From: Rhyzopertha dominica
Lineage: Eukaryota > Arthropoda > Insecta > Coleoptera > Bostrichidae
Assembly (NCBI GenBank): GCA_025024175.1
Contig: QCXZ01000045.1
Coordinates: 4,032,649 to 4,096,648 of the forward strand
DNA length: 64,000 nucleotides
Reading direction: 5' to 3'
The translations under genes were made by a program, and so were the position numbers. Shown piece by piece: positions 47,728-58,349 of the stretch. A model generated the notes under the pieces. That model worked only from the letters and a program-made list of their open reading frames with translations. It had not been told where the DNA came from and did no database searches. Every line of letters starts with the position of its first letter. Within the stretch, counting starts at the first letter, position 1.

Positions 47728-48292
47728 ATAGACACTGGCACTACAAAAACTGTTAGGAAAGCGAAATTCTTGAGTATCATAATCTATCCGCTGTGATTTT
47801 CGCAACTTTTTCTTGAAGTCTGTATGGTGCTATCATTAAATTTTGGTGCAGTATTTTGCCTCCTTACATGACTTAAGTTCGTATATTACAGAGGTAATAG
47901 ATAATTAAATTAGTAAAGCCAATTCTAAACAAAACTTAAATCGGAGCTTTCGCATTTTTTAGTATCAATTATGTCAAATACTATTGAACATGAACAAAGA
48001 ATTTCAATTTATATATTATTAAAAGCACTTGGGCAAAAGTGTATTGATTTTTGTAGTACTTAATACTCCTCTAGATTCTAGTTTTGATGAAGTAACCTTT
48101 ATCGTTAGCACCTCCAAAGTTATTAGCATAAAACATCAAAGCCTGTTATCACAACATTGACAAATCATTATTCGTAAAAAAATAACCACAATAACCCAAA
48201 TATCCATATAACCTTTATACATGCGATAAAATAGTGAAAGCTGGACAATATCTAAGCGCATTTAACTTTATGTCATTGAATTTTATAATATA

Positions 48293-50087
48293 CAGGATCG
48301 CTACAAAAGTATGGAACCAGCAGGATATTTCAGGTTCTGTTGGACCGATTTTTATGAAATTGTACATGGGCCTATGGGTAATTGAAATGCATTTTCTGGA
48401 ATTTTTTAAACTCCGTGTCAGCTCTCGTCTCCGAAATATGGGTGCTAGTTGCATTTTTTTAAATGGGAAGGAGGTGAAAAGGATATTTTCTTCTGATTTC
48501 AAAATTGTAACACACTTGTACAATTTATTGGTTCTGAGTTGAGAGAAGTGTAAATACAATAATTGAGCCTGACAAAAACGAAAAGAATGAAAACAATTTT
48601 CTTTGTTGCTAAAATGGACAAAAAAAACAGGTATTACCATTTTTCTTTGGCTAATGATAATTTTCGTCTAGTTTGATCAATTTATTGCAAATCGGGTACC
48701 CAAAAAGTAAAAAAAAAACATGATTCCGTGAAACATGCTGCATTTTTTCAGATTTACATTACAGAGGATGTTGAAAATGTTCTTTGTAGCAAATTTGGAA
48801 GTAAGTTCCGAATTTCTGTCCTAATTTATCCTTTTAAATCTTCTGCATTATGTGGCGGATCAGCATAAATACGAGTTTTCCATCTGTCTGGAAATATCGC
48901 ATTCAAATATCCACGAACGTTGACTGCAAAATGGGGCGGTGCACCATCTTGCTGAAACCCTATCTGTTTAGAAGGACGCGCAGTATTTTCACGATTAGGG
49001 AACAGGCGACTAAGTTCTGGTATAAAGTGTTCGCGCAAGAGCTGTAAATATTTGACCGCATTCAAATTTCCAACGATGAAAAATGGCCCAATAATGTGCT
49101 CACCGATAATACCATACCAGACATTCACTCTCTGAGGGTGTTGTGTGTAGACTTGTTCCATCCAATGTGGATTTGTGTCCGACCAATATCTGCAATTGTG
49201 TCTATTCACATTACCATTGAAGCAAGAAGTCGCTTCTAATGATAAATTAATTCAATTTAAAATGTTTCTATCTTCATCTATCATGTCCATAGCAGTTTCG
49301 CAAAATTATACCCTACCCTATCTTCGCTCAGTACTTGTAATAAGTGAATTTTGTATGGATGAAACTTTTTTTTTCAAAATTTTCTGAACAGATATTCTGC
49401 TAATAGGGTGAGTGAGAGTACGCTGTTGTACGGAACACTTGGGATTCTCTTGCACATCTAAAAGGACATTCAAGCTACTTTCCTCTTTCGTAGCAACCTT
49501 TGGACGTCCTGGTTTTTGACGATTTTCAACCCCGGAAGTTGCGTCAAAACGTGGCAATGTTTTAATATCTGTTGGTCTGTCAATTGGTTCACGATCTTCA
49601 TGAATTGCATTGTAGAGCGATAATAACTTCGCGTTTTATCTCCATAACCAATTATCAAAATTTCGATGCGACCATGTTCAATTAACTGAGGTATTGCGAT
49701 TGCAATTAACAAAGTGAATGCAAATTATCACCAGTCACGAGAAAAATTGAGACATCTAGAGTTTTTGTTCTTACTTAGCGATAACGAATATGGTTTTTAT
49801 CCGGAAGTTGTTACCACATTTTTCTCAATTCAGAAGCAATAAATTGTGTAAATGTACATTTTTGAAATCAGGAAAAAATATCATTTTCAATTATGTGCCT
49901 TTTGACGACCCTTCCCATTCAAAAAATGGAACTTGCTCCCATATCTCGGAAACGAGAGCTGAAACGGAGTTGAAAAAAAATCCAGAAAATGCATTTTAAC
50001 TACTCATAGGCCCATACAAAGTTTCAGAAAAATCGGCCGAACAGAATCTGAAATAACCTGCTGGCTCCATAATTTGTAGCTACCCTG
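48293..50087 (-). mobile_element. Tc1/mariner-type element with very long inverted repeats
   Basis: Left and right ends (CAGGATCGCTACAAA and, inward, CAGGGTAGCTACAAA) continue as imperfect inverted repeats for about 270-290 bases (48293 to about 48565, and about 49795 to 50087), including shared blocks such as AATTGAAATGCATTTTCTGGA / AGTTAAAATGCATTTTCTGGA (read inward). TA flanks both ends (48291-48292, 50088-50089). Most Tc1/mariner elements have repeats of 20-50 bases; long ones are less common. The minus-strand transposase is dead. Confidence 0.85.
48760..49712 (-). pseudogene. Tc1/mariner-type transposase relic
   Basis: From the N-terminus: a decayed helix-turn-helix region with RQKPGRPKVATKEESSLNVL (about 49500) and LTHPISRISVQKILKKK; the first catalytic region, where an FTDEA-like block reads LSLEATSCFNGNVNRHNCRY and has lost its aspartate (about 49220); NPHWMEQVYTQHPQRVNVWY; IGPFFIVGNLNAVKYLQLLR; the second catalytic block GFQQDGAPPHFAVNV (about 48940); and IFPDRWKTR. 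The third-aspartate segment (PPRSxDLTPLDFFLW in relatives) is deleted, and the frame jumps straight to AEDLKG and a short tail near 48760. Losing two of three catalytic aspartates makes it non-functional. Confidence 0.85.
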
Positions 50088-50329
50088 TATTTCCCCTCTG
50101 TTACAACCCTAAAGCTCCCTAAGCTACGAAGAAATTGTCGTATTCTACGCTGTTACACTCCCAAATTATTTGACTGGCTTCGTATAGCGTTCGCATCTTA
50201 TGGATTTGAAATCACCCAGATAACCCAAAGCAATAGCATCGATTAAAGCGCGCATTGTCATTCGATAACTTAACTGCAACCTGTAAAAGCGCTCCAGCTA
50301 CACCACATTCGAGCAAAATCAGTTTTAAT

Positions 50330-50600
50330 TACCAAGACCGCGCGTTCCGTGCTGCAAGTGACGTTTTATGGATCGAGCAAGTGACGTCGGGCTGCAATAA
50401 GGTAAATCCCCGTTATTTATATCCGAGCGCAATTGTTTCTAATTGAATTGGACGGGCGAACGGAACAAAAACCCACGTTGGATGCAAGGGACATCCGTTA
50501 ATTGGGTACGATCGAGTCGGCTGGCCATTGATTTCGGAACCGAGGCAATCGTTGAGGTTGTTCATCAGGTGATTCAGTAGAAAGCGGTACTCTTTTTAAG
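50330..50600. promoter_or_regulatory. Candidate conserved non-coding island
   Basis: GC-balanced, non-repetitive sequence with CRE-half sites (AAGTGACGTCGGG, AAGTGACGTTTTATGG), a caudal-type TTTATGG, and homeodomain cores (TCTAATTGAATTGG, CGTTAATTGGG). It directly follows the long-TIR transposon and precedes PLE-derived DNA. Candidate enhancer by composition only. Confidence 0.35.
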
Positions 50601-50892
50601 TTCTGATTGCTCGGTTTCGACTTTTTGTTTGTATGTCAGTGGCATTGATGGTATTTTCTTTTCTGTTGGTTATCATTTATATTTTTGCTATCCTGCTGAT
50701 TTCAGCTTCAACTATCTAACTAAAATAATGAGAAGTTTTACTGACAGTGGCACTACAACTGCGTGGTCATTTGCACTTGTCATAAAAGCATTATCGCTAG
50801 TTCGACGAATTGGTTAAGGCTTTCGCGGCCAGGTGATGAACTGTTGTCTTGATTCGGGTGTTAAGGCTATCGTCGCTTGAAATTGCTTTCTA

Positions 50893-50931
50893 ACGTTTCG
50901 CTAACACGAGTGGCTAGCTTCTTCAGAGGTC
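50893..50931 (-). ncRNA. Hammerhead-ribozyme-like core, left arm
   Basis: On the minus strand: CCT, CTGAAGA, stem II GCTA/TAGC, GAAA, palindromic ACGT, U, AGA. Helix I pairing is one pair weaker than in the right arm, where CCT meets AGG, but there the core reads CTCACGA. Each copy therefore has damage at a different position, and the shared ancestor would have matched the consensus. Confidence 0.5.
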
Positions 50932-50997
50932 CTTTTATCTCCGGTGCTGGATGTAGTCATAGATAACACTCTCATAGCTTCTTATACGTCCTGTTGT

Positions 50998-51158
50998 GTG
51001 TTTTCAATCAATTTGCAGGAGTGGGACCAGAAAAACACGAGTCACATTTCTTTTTTGTCGATAAATCGCAAAACTTGTCAACAAAAAAGAAATGTGACTC
51101 GTCTTTTTTGGTCCCAGTCCTGCAATCCCGATAAAATTGATTAAAAAATAGAAAACAC
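50998..51158. repeat. Long imperfect palindrome (foldback)
   Basis: Arms 50998-51061 and 51078-51158 are near-complements: GTGTTTTCAATCAATT / AATTGATT...GAAAACAC at the base, GTGGGACCAGAAAAACACGA against TCGTCTTTTTTGGTCCCAGT, then GTCACATTTCTTTTTTGT against ACAAAAAAGAAATGTGAC. The loop is about 16 bases. It could be a small foldback MITE inserted in the PLE arm. The flanks GTGT/CACTGTG give no certain target duplication. Confidence 0.8.
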
Positions 51159-51557
51159 TGTGTTGAATGGCACTTTTGGGTTGACAGCCTTCGGAGTGTC
51201 ATGCGTGTTGACACATCGTATGTGATACCGGTGATACCATGAGACCTTACAAAACTGGGCACAAGATTGTAGCGTTCCAAAAAAAGTAACAAATCAAATC
51301 AATCAAATATCGAAATTGCGTTTTAGTAGTATTAGTACGTCATCTACATTTCAATTAAAAAGTTCGTTGTCGTCGCATCAAAACATATATTGCTTATCTG
51401 TTCCAGACCTTCATCACTTGTTCTTTTGCCATTGTGCATCTCTCTTGACTACATTGCATTACTCCCACTTGATACTCTAACAACAAGGGGCATTCATTTT
51501 TGATTTGTTGCCGTGTTAGCACACAAGGTGGTTCGATTGTATATTTTTGGTAATCAA

Positions 51558-51770
51558 TTAGTAGTGATTCTTACCTAAATCGATGATTGAGTTTTCCGGA
51601 TCATAATCAACCAGTTGGTGTACCACATTCTTTACGTCGATTCGTTTCAAGTGGAATATACGGGCTCTACATCCATCAGGAGCGTTGATCACTTTGCGGT
51701 CAAGATCATCTGATACTACCTGGAAAAAGTACTTGAGGTCATTCAACCGACATGGACAATTTTCATCCAG
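51558..51770 (-). other. Possible exon or coding relic, product unknown
   Basis: The minus strand is open for at least 60 codons: LNDLKYFFQVVSDDLDRKVI, then NAPDGCRARIFHLKRIDVKN and VVHQLVDYDPENSIIDLG. At the end is ATTTAG|GTAAGAATC, a near-perfect splice donor, and TACTTTTTCCAG|GTAG inside is a good acceptor at about 51720. The residue pattern (acidic, regularly spaced hydrophobics) is protein-like. I do not recognise the family. It could be a host exon or part of a mobile element protein captured between the inverted arms. Confidence 0.35.
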
Positions 51771-52084
51771 AAAATCGCTAGCTTATCCACTGCACTGGCA
51801 CCTGGGACCTTGAGGAAGTACCTGGAAGACAACTTAGTGATGAGTACACCCTATGTTAATTGTGATGCACATCTTTGGTGAATTCTTTATACGACGCAAC
51901 GAACATTTTCCGCGATTGTTTTGTAATATATTAATTCCTGCATTTTCTGTAGGTTAGTGTTGAAACTTGGGATAGATTAGCATTTTCCGCGATCGTTATT
52001 AGTATATTGTATCTTCTTTTATTTTGTTGGAGTTATTTTTTTATATATACGTATTTTTTTTTCTTCTTTTGCTGGTTTACTCCA

Positions 52085-52841
52085 AATATTAAAACTATAT
52101 TCTTTTATGCGACGTTTCGGTGGATAATTTTCCACCTTTTTCAAGCTTTTATTATTTTTTCTACTTTATAATACAATTCTGAAATTATAAAACATATATC
52201 TTTGACAATGAAATACTATAAAAATGATAGAAACTAAATTAATTATAATAATTTATTTACCTGTATTATATGTATCATATTCTGTTCTGGTTATTAAAAT
52301 AATTTTATGCTTTTATTTCTTTTTTGGTTTATTTTTAATTTTGTCAGTGTCACTGTCATTTATTTAATTGAAATTTTTGTAGTTGTTTTTATACACTGTT
52401 TCCAAATTTTGATTTGGTGGGTTATTTATCTGTTTATCTGTTAATTTTAATTATTATTAGATAATATTGTGGTATATACTACTAAGTCCTTGTATATCAT
52501 TTCTGTTATTTACTGTTTTAATTATGTTTTTCTGTGTGTATCATTTCTAGTAATAATCTTTTCTGTGTGTGTTTTTCTGTTGTTCTTATTTTTGTATTAT
52601 CGTAGTTGAAATGATGTTGTTTTTCTATTTCATGTTTTCTTAGAGCAGTTTGTTGATTGTTATTGTAATTTTTATGTTGCTTAATTCTTTCTTTCAAATA
52701 TTGTTTTGTTTGTCCAACGTAAATTCTGTCGCAGTATAATACGTTTTGTTTTCTATAACGTTTTTCATTACATTGGTATGCACTAAAATTTGCGCGTCTG
52801 TTTAGTAATATAGTACGAAGTTTTCCGTTGTTATTTTTCAC
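52085..52841 (-). pseudogene. Penelope-like element copy 4, GIY-YIG nuclease and 3' end
   Basis: The minus-strand frame (52841-52518) encodes NVLYCDRIYVGQTKQYLKER, then IKQHKNYNNNQQTALRKHEI and YDNTKIRTTEKHTQKRLLLE. This is a GIY-YIG nuclease with the IYVGQT core and the glutamate of the C-terminal RLLLE segment. The RT half is missing; the frame starts at the junction with other repeats. On the same strand 3' of the stop, a stem GGTGG/CCACC followed by GAAACGTC (52100-52140) is a degenerate hammerhead-like core in which CTGANGA reads TTGAAAA. The copy sits between the two inverted arms at 50830 and 53080. Confidence 0.8.
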
Positions 52842-52869
52842 GACGTAGAGCTACGGCACGGGTCGGGAT

Positions 52870-53036
52870 GGTTTACTTTGCACGTTCGTATTTCACATGT
52901 GAATTCGAATCGAATGGACTGGGTTCAAATAGGATCACCGAACTGCCAGTGGCAAAGTAAACCGTTCCCTTTCAATTTTCGTTATTGTTTCTAGTGCAAA
53001 ATAGTACTGTGCAAACACACGGTAGTTTGCACAGTA
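52870..53036. repeat. Two short perfect inverted repeats
   Basis: GGTTTACTTTGC (52870-52881) pairs with GCAAAGTAAACC (52952-52963), and TACTGTGCAAAC (53005-53016) pairs with GTTTGCACAGTA (53025-53036) around an 8-base loop. They occupy the strip between the nuclease of PLE copy 4 and the right inverted arm, perhaps a small palindromic element or folded 5' region. Confidence 0.6.
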
Positions 53037-53079
53037 TTGCGCCGCGCCACTGCTCGCTTGACTTAAAAATCACAAACCC

Positions 53080-53305
53080 TTTGGCTCCATCTTGTGCCCA
53101 GTGTTGTAAGCTGTGATGGTATCACCGGTATCGTACTCGATGTGTCAGCACGCATGACACTCCAAAGGTTGTCAACACAAAAGTGCTATTCAACACAGTG
53201 TTACCTCTCACGAAGCTTGCACTCGTGCTAGGGAAACGTTAGGAAGTAATTCCAACCGGTGACGGCATTAAGATCCGAATCAGGACAACAGTTTATCGCT
53301 AGATC
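53080..53305 (+). repeat. Right inverted repeat of the nested Penelope-like structure
   Basis: Reverse complement of parts of 50830-51280. It begins TTTGGCTCCATCTTGTGCCC and includes GTGTCAGCACGCATGACACT, AACACAGTGTTACCTCT and the ribozyme-like core at about 53214-53258 (CCT, CTCACGA, stem, GAAACGTTAGG). It ends near GACAACAGTTTATCGC. It lacks the palindrome found in the left arm. Confidence 0.78.
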
Positions 53306-53309
53306 AATT

Positions 53310-54490
53310 CCATTTATAAAATCAATTGAAACCCTTTTTGGATGTGCCAAATAAAGTTATTTTGCTGAATGCAACTGACATATACTAGTTCGCTATTGAG
53401 CGTCGAGAGGAACAGCTACTTATGGTGGAGTAAAATGAATTGTTAGGTGAGGATGCTTAGAATAGAAAAATCAACATGTGCGACATCTACAGTAGATGCA
53501 TTTCCACAACTCGTTTGACTTTAAGCGAAATTGCAGCGTGACGGGTGTTCGACGTTTGGAAGGGACGATATGCTGCAAATGTGTAAACATCGTTTTTTTT
53601 TCAAATACTGTCACTTGTATACGTTTTATAACCATAATTTTTCCAAAATGTTTGCCAATAGCCCAGTAAAGGCATGAACAGGCATGAGACTCAGTAAAAA
53701 AAGCACTCAGTTTGTCTTGACAGCTTTTTATAAAAAAGCAGACAAGTAAAATGTGGGCTTGAAACAATTCGTTCAATTATAATGTTCAGAGGTCATTGAT
53801 ACTTGTCTGAACAAACTACAACGGAGCACGCCCGCGCATGCGAGAAGCGCGACAGTTGGTTCTGCCGATGTTGTCCAAGCTATTTTAATACTTCTAGCAG
53901 CGTATGGAGTTGGTTTCAATTTATTAACATTTATTTGCGAAAGATAGCTTTCTAATTGAAATCACGGATAGTAATTATCACCTAATGCAAAAGTATTTTC
54001 CGTAACAAAGTTGTATAGTCTGTAAATAAATGGTTGCAATTGACAATCGCGCAGACGAGCAAGAGGTTTTAGAAACGTCTTCTCAAAAGAAGACCAAAAT
54101 TCGTCTATTGCACATCTAAAGTCAAGCGACACGGAAAATTACGTGAGCTTTACCGTGCTTTGTTTATTGGCCATTACGATGAGATAAATATAAATAAATA
54201 TGCTGCTGCCGGTTGCGCAATGCATAATTTTAAAATTTCTTACCCTGATAAAACGTATTACCCTCCAAAATTCCTTGCAAGTTGCAGACCCAATTCGGTA
54301 AAGATAAGCTTTCATGGATAATAGTTAAAATTTAGTACAACCATTTATGAAGGACCAAAACTGTTCATATACGTTTTTGGGGGCTAAAAGGGGATCATGT
54401 TAATTTTTTACGGGAACGTCCAGACATGAGACCTTAGTTAGGTTGGAGTGAGGGCTTGAGTATCGTCGCAAGCAAAAGGCGAGATTGCCC
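53310..54490. other. Stretch without recognisable gene
   Basis: The minus frame at 53471-53776 (101 codons) is open but unrecognised. A CGCGCATGCG palindrome-like site near 53832 resembles NRF-1/Ewg-type binding sequence. Confidence 0.4.
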
Positions 54491-54499
54491 CATCAACCT

Positions 54500-54720
54500 A
54501 AAAACGCCAGGCTACACACAGTATGAGCAACAACAAAATGCTGGTTGAAATACGCTGGGAACCTCTTGGACATTTTTCTTAGAGCACAAACTTAACACCA
54601 TGTGATTTCCACGTGTTTGAACTTCTCAAGGAAGCATTTGGGGGCAAGCGATTCAAGACGCCTGGACCGGACCCATACAACACTACACAAGAAAGAACTC
54701 GTGCTGTTAAGCAGTTACAC
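54500..54720 (+). pseudogene. mariner-type transposase fragment
   Basis: Plus-strand traces of the catalytic end: ARLHT (about 54505), the residue set that follows the second aspartate box HDNARPHT in mariner; then MLVEIRWEPLGHFS (about 54540) and STNLTPCDFHVFELLKEAFG followed by GKRF (about 54590-54650), matching YSPDLxPCDFHxF of the third box with N replacing the catalytic D. Stops and frame changes occur. No ends were located. Confidence 0.6.
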
Positions 54721-54729
54721 GTATAAACA

Positions 54730-57700
54730 CTCATTTAAAAAAAACAAGCACTTACTCAAAGCCTGTGGTCCCATTCTAAAAATGTTTTTTTTTATATTTT
54801 AATTCATCAAGTCGCATTTCACAAATCAAATTGTTACCAGCATAAAGCTATAGCCAAATTTATCAATTTTTTTAGCTTTTGCTGTTTTGTCAGGTTGGCG
54901 AAGCTGGAACACCTACATCTACTCGCTTAGTGTTGCCATATCACATAACGTCTTTTTGATAGCCTCGGTAGCGCCCTCTATTGGTCATAAGATAAAGTTA
55001 TTTTATCTTTATATTACGCCTTACAAACGTTTATATAAATGCACGGTAGTATTTATATTGCGCGGTATCAAAACCATTATATATTTTAGTTAACATTTAT
55101 GTAATATGAGAAAAAGATAGCATACTACCTAATAAAAATTATATATACTTAGCAATTTCTATAAATACACCAGAAAACTTTTATATACGGCAAATTTAAT
55201 TATGTCCTAAACGGAGCCTCATAGCTTTCTTAAACATTTGCTCTTTTATATCGAGGCTCGTTTATATTTTATTGACCCTAATATCTCCATGTACTCCGTG
55301 GATTATTGCCCCTGTGTCACGTTTAGTTTTTATCAACTATTAATACGTTGCATTAATAGTTTCTTAGAAATTTTTTTTCACCGTCTTTTTCATGTGCTTT
55401 TTGGACATAAAGCTGTAAGGTATCTGTGTTGGATGTAGTTGAAGTGATATATTTATCTTGAGCAAAGTTACTCGATTATTGTTTCACAGCATTTTCCCAG
55501 CAAAGTATTCAGAGCAGTCGACATTGCTTTTAAATTTTTTAAGTATAATTTGTCAGCAGAGTTGTCTGCGTATTTCCACCTCTTTAAAAGATTTCTTCTA
55601 TATGCACAACAAATCTATAGCGTTTTCTATTATATTTTAATAAACCTTCGTAAAAGTGTAATCGATTAAAACTAGCACGGCGGACACCCCATTTTTCACG
55701 TTTAAAGTACAACAGATTAACGAAATTCTGCAAAATATTGAAATTAAAATCTCTAACACGAAATTATTCATTCATGTCACGGTATTTGTGTTATAGTCAC
55801 ATTCGCATTTTATATGGCTTTTTTAGTTGGAAAAGCTAGGTGATCTCACCCGCTCAGTTTAACGTGCTGCTGAATGTCCACTTCAAGCTAAGAGACCAAC
55901 TGCTATTTCTAATATTTTCTAATCTGATTTGACCTGATTGTTACTACATATATTATTCAAACAGGTAGAAGCCGCGGCACGATTAATTTTTATCTTCTTG
56001 GTTTTCAATTCTATAATGATACAATTTTCTATAAAATGCTTATTATTGTCGTAAGCGCTTCTGCAATTAGGAACAAAACATTTCCATCGCATTTCTTTTT
56101 TAAAATTAAACTCAACTTAGAGCCGCGTGGTACCGTAAGACTCGTATAACTATATACTAGACTGCGACAGAAGTATAATAGCCGTCATGTAGCTGTTCTC
56201 ATGCACACTAAGCGTTACATCCAAGTGGACACCTTCGCGCTGCTTGTCTGTGAGGCGTGATTTAAGTTAAAATCAAGTACGCTGTTTCATGGCTGAGCTC
56301 GACTATTTCGGCAAAACTAACCGGTCGATGAAGTCACGCTTTCACAAAACTTCTACACAAACTTTCCACCAACTATCCTTCGGTTGTTCTCTCCATCGAT
56401 CTTCCAATCAGCTTTCCCCAAACGTCCCGTTAGCCAGATACTCGAACGACCGCTCATCTACACTCTCAGGCGAAATTCTCAACTACGAATCATCCCCGCA
56501 GACCACTAATAAATTTATTCAGTAAGGCCTGGTGTTATTATGCAAATTCTGGCTTTCGCCGGTTTTGATTGATTCGACCGCGCTCGACAATAGCTCAACG
56601 TAAATATGGGTTAAGAGGCAGCCACGGCTCCCAAAAGGAGATGATACATCACGGAAAGCTGCTCGGATAATGGGATTAGGGGTGGTTAGGGTTTGCGGGT
56701 AGTAAATGGTTTCGCTGCATATGGATGTAGAGGCGTTGACTATGAAGAATTTCATCTGTTTACGGCGCACAAAGGATACAATTCCGCGAACGATACGAAT
56801 AGGTATACAATGATTTCTTGTATGTAGGGCCTGCAATATTGAAGGTGTTGGTGCTGTAATGTGCTTCTGTTATTTTTAGTTGAAGTTGTTATTTGTAGAA
56901 GAATCAAAATCTCAGAGTTGTGATCATTACAAACACATTTCATTTTTGTAAAATAGAGATATGATAAAAATGACAATTTAGGTATAATGATTTATGTATC
57001 GAATTGAAGCAAAACAAACAAAGCTTACGAAGAAATGTTTTTAATTTTCTATATAGCTTATTTTACGAAAGGTTATCTATTAGTACAACAATTCTACACC
57101 AAAGTTAACTTTAAAATCTTTATTTAATACGCGATGGTCTATTGACGCTAACTCAGTACCTGTACACACGTTTACCTGAAATGTAAATTCCATAATATCA
57201 AGGTAAATGTTCAGGAAACAACATAACGAAGAATATGCAGAATTGAGACAATACTTGCTCGACTTTCGAACATATCGAAGGTTTAGTAATGTCATCGATC
57301 TTGCACAAAATCTGCTGAAAAATTAGGCGTGGAACCCAGCTTTCAAGCAGTAACACCGTTAAGACGTCGAAAAACTGCACAGTTGGATTCCGAACATGGA
57401 CACGAATCAATTTCAAATCCAAAAATTTCATCCTAAATTAACTTTATATACCCTTCTTGATCAAGCGTTGATTTCAGTAGAGGAAAGATTCACACTAATA
57501 GAATATTATATTAACACATCGTCAATTGACGGAATCAAGTGTAAAATTGAGGTAAAAAGTTAAAAAAATAATTTATCGAATAGCACGAAAGTGTGAATAA
57601 ATTAGAAAACAATTCTCCAGTACTTTTCTCGAATTATTGACAGACAGCAGTTCTCGAAGTTCTGTCGAATTATTTTTATGTATTCTGACTGATACTTATA

Positions 57701-58340
57701 ATAGGACGAAATTCTGAAGAAATTCTGCATTGTCAGCGTTTAATAAACGATTTACAAAATGACACATTTAAAATATTAGACCACTGCATGACCAAGGCTG
57801 AAATCTTCAGACGGAAGATAAAATAAAAATTTATTGTTATCGCAATCGATTTGGTTTTCTTTTGATACAATTCTATCTTTTCTTTTTTGAAAGGCTAAAC
57901 AAAAAACTTTTATTATAATTTGAAGGGTCATTTGGAATTAGGGAAAGAATTATCTCTACTACCTGTTTACTTGTTGATCCACACTCTGTTGTTTGAAAGG
58001 AATGTTTTTCACACCAGCAATTTAAAAAATATGTCACTGCCTTATTTGATAACGACCTTATTCTGAATAGAACTGACATTGCAAAATTTGGGTGCATAAT
58101 GTAACAAATCCTTCAGGTTATCTATTCCAAGAGGTTGGGATCTCTCATAGCGTATTCACCAAACTATGTCCAAGTAAATGACCTTTAAGAATTTAGTTCT
58201 GTAGATTAGATGATTGCATTTGGGCTGTATCTTCGATGCACTCATACTATTAACGTTGACGCGTCTGATGCAGCATAGTCCCGCTCCGCTGAGTCGGTAA
58301 TTCTGTGGAGTCGCGAGACAGGTTGGGCAATGTGCCACAC
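54730..58340. other. Long stretch without recognisable gene
   Basis: Open frames at 54887-55093, 55238-55640, 57080-57431 (minus) and 57873-58097 (minus) lack known motifs. The island at 56280-56720 is listed separately. Confidence 0.45.
56280..56720. promoter_or_regulatory. Candidate conserved non-coding island with POU octamer
   Basis: GC-balanced, non-repetitive sequence. It contains a perfect octamer ATGCAAAT (56540-56547) beside ATAAATTTATTC, and a bicoid/Otx-like GGGATTAGGG near 56672. The plus frame 56289-56525 is open but serine/asparagine-rich and without a recognisable domain. Enhancer function is inferred from motif content. Confidence 0.38.
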
Positions 58341-58349
58341 TTATGTTCT

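Larger units (their letters stand above)
50830..51280 (-). repeat. Left inverted repeat of a nested Penelope-like structure
   Basis: This arm is the reverse complement of 53080-53305 over its outer parts: a 50830-50930 block (including the hammerhead-like core) and a 51150-51280 block. About 223 bases (50931-51153) are present here but absent from the right arm, most of it the palindrome at 50998-51158. The inverted arrangement is the same as in PLE copy 1. Confidence 0.78.

Noticed and set aside
47512..47796. Plus-strand 94-codon frame rich in Ser-Leu
   Set aside because: The length comes from the (CT)n tract, which is open in several frames; the real remnant here is the minus-strand LINE fragment.
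48234..48640. Long overlapping open frames on both strands (102 and 141 codons)
   Set aside because: They read through the long inverted repeat of a transposon; the same sequence is open at the other end of the element.
53471..53776. 101-codon minus-strand frame with C-terminal cysteines
   Set aside because: Some cysteine and lysine-rich flavour, but no recognisable zinc finger spacing or homologue that I can name.
56289..56525. 78-codon ATG-led plus frame as a gene
   Set aside because: Composition is dominated by Ser, Asn and Thr as in random frames of this base composition; treated as part of a non-coding island.
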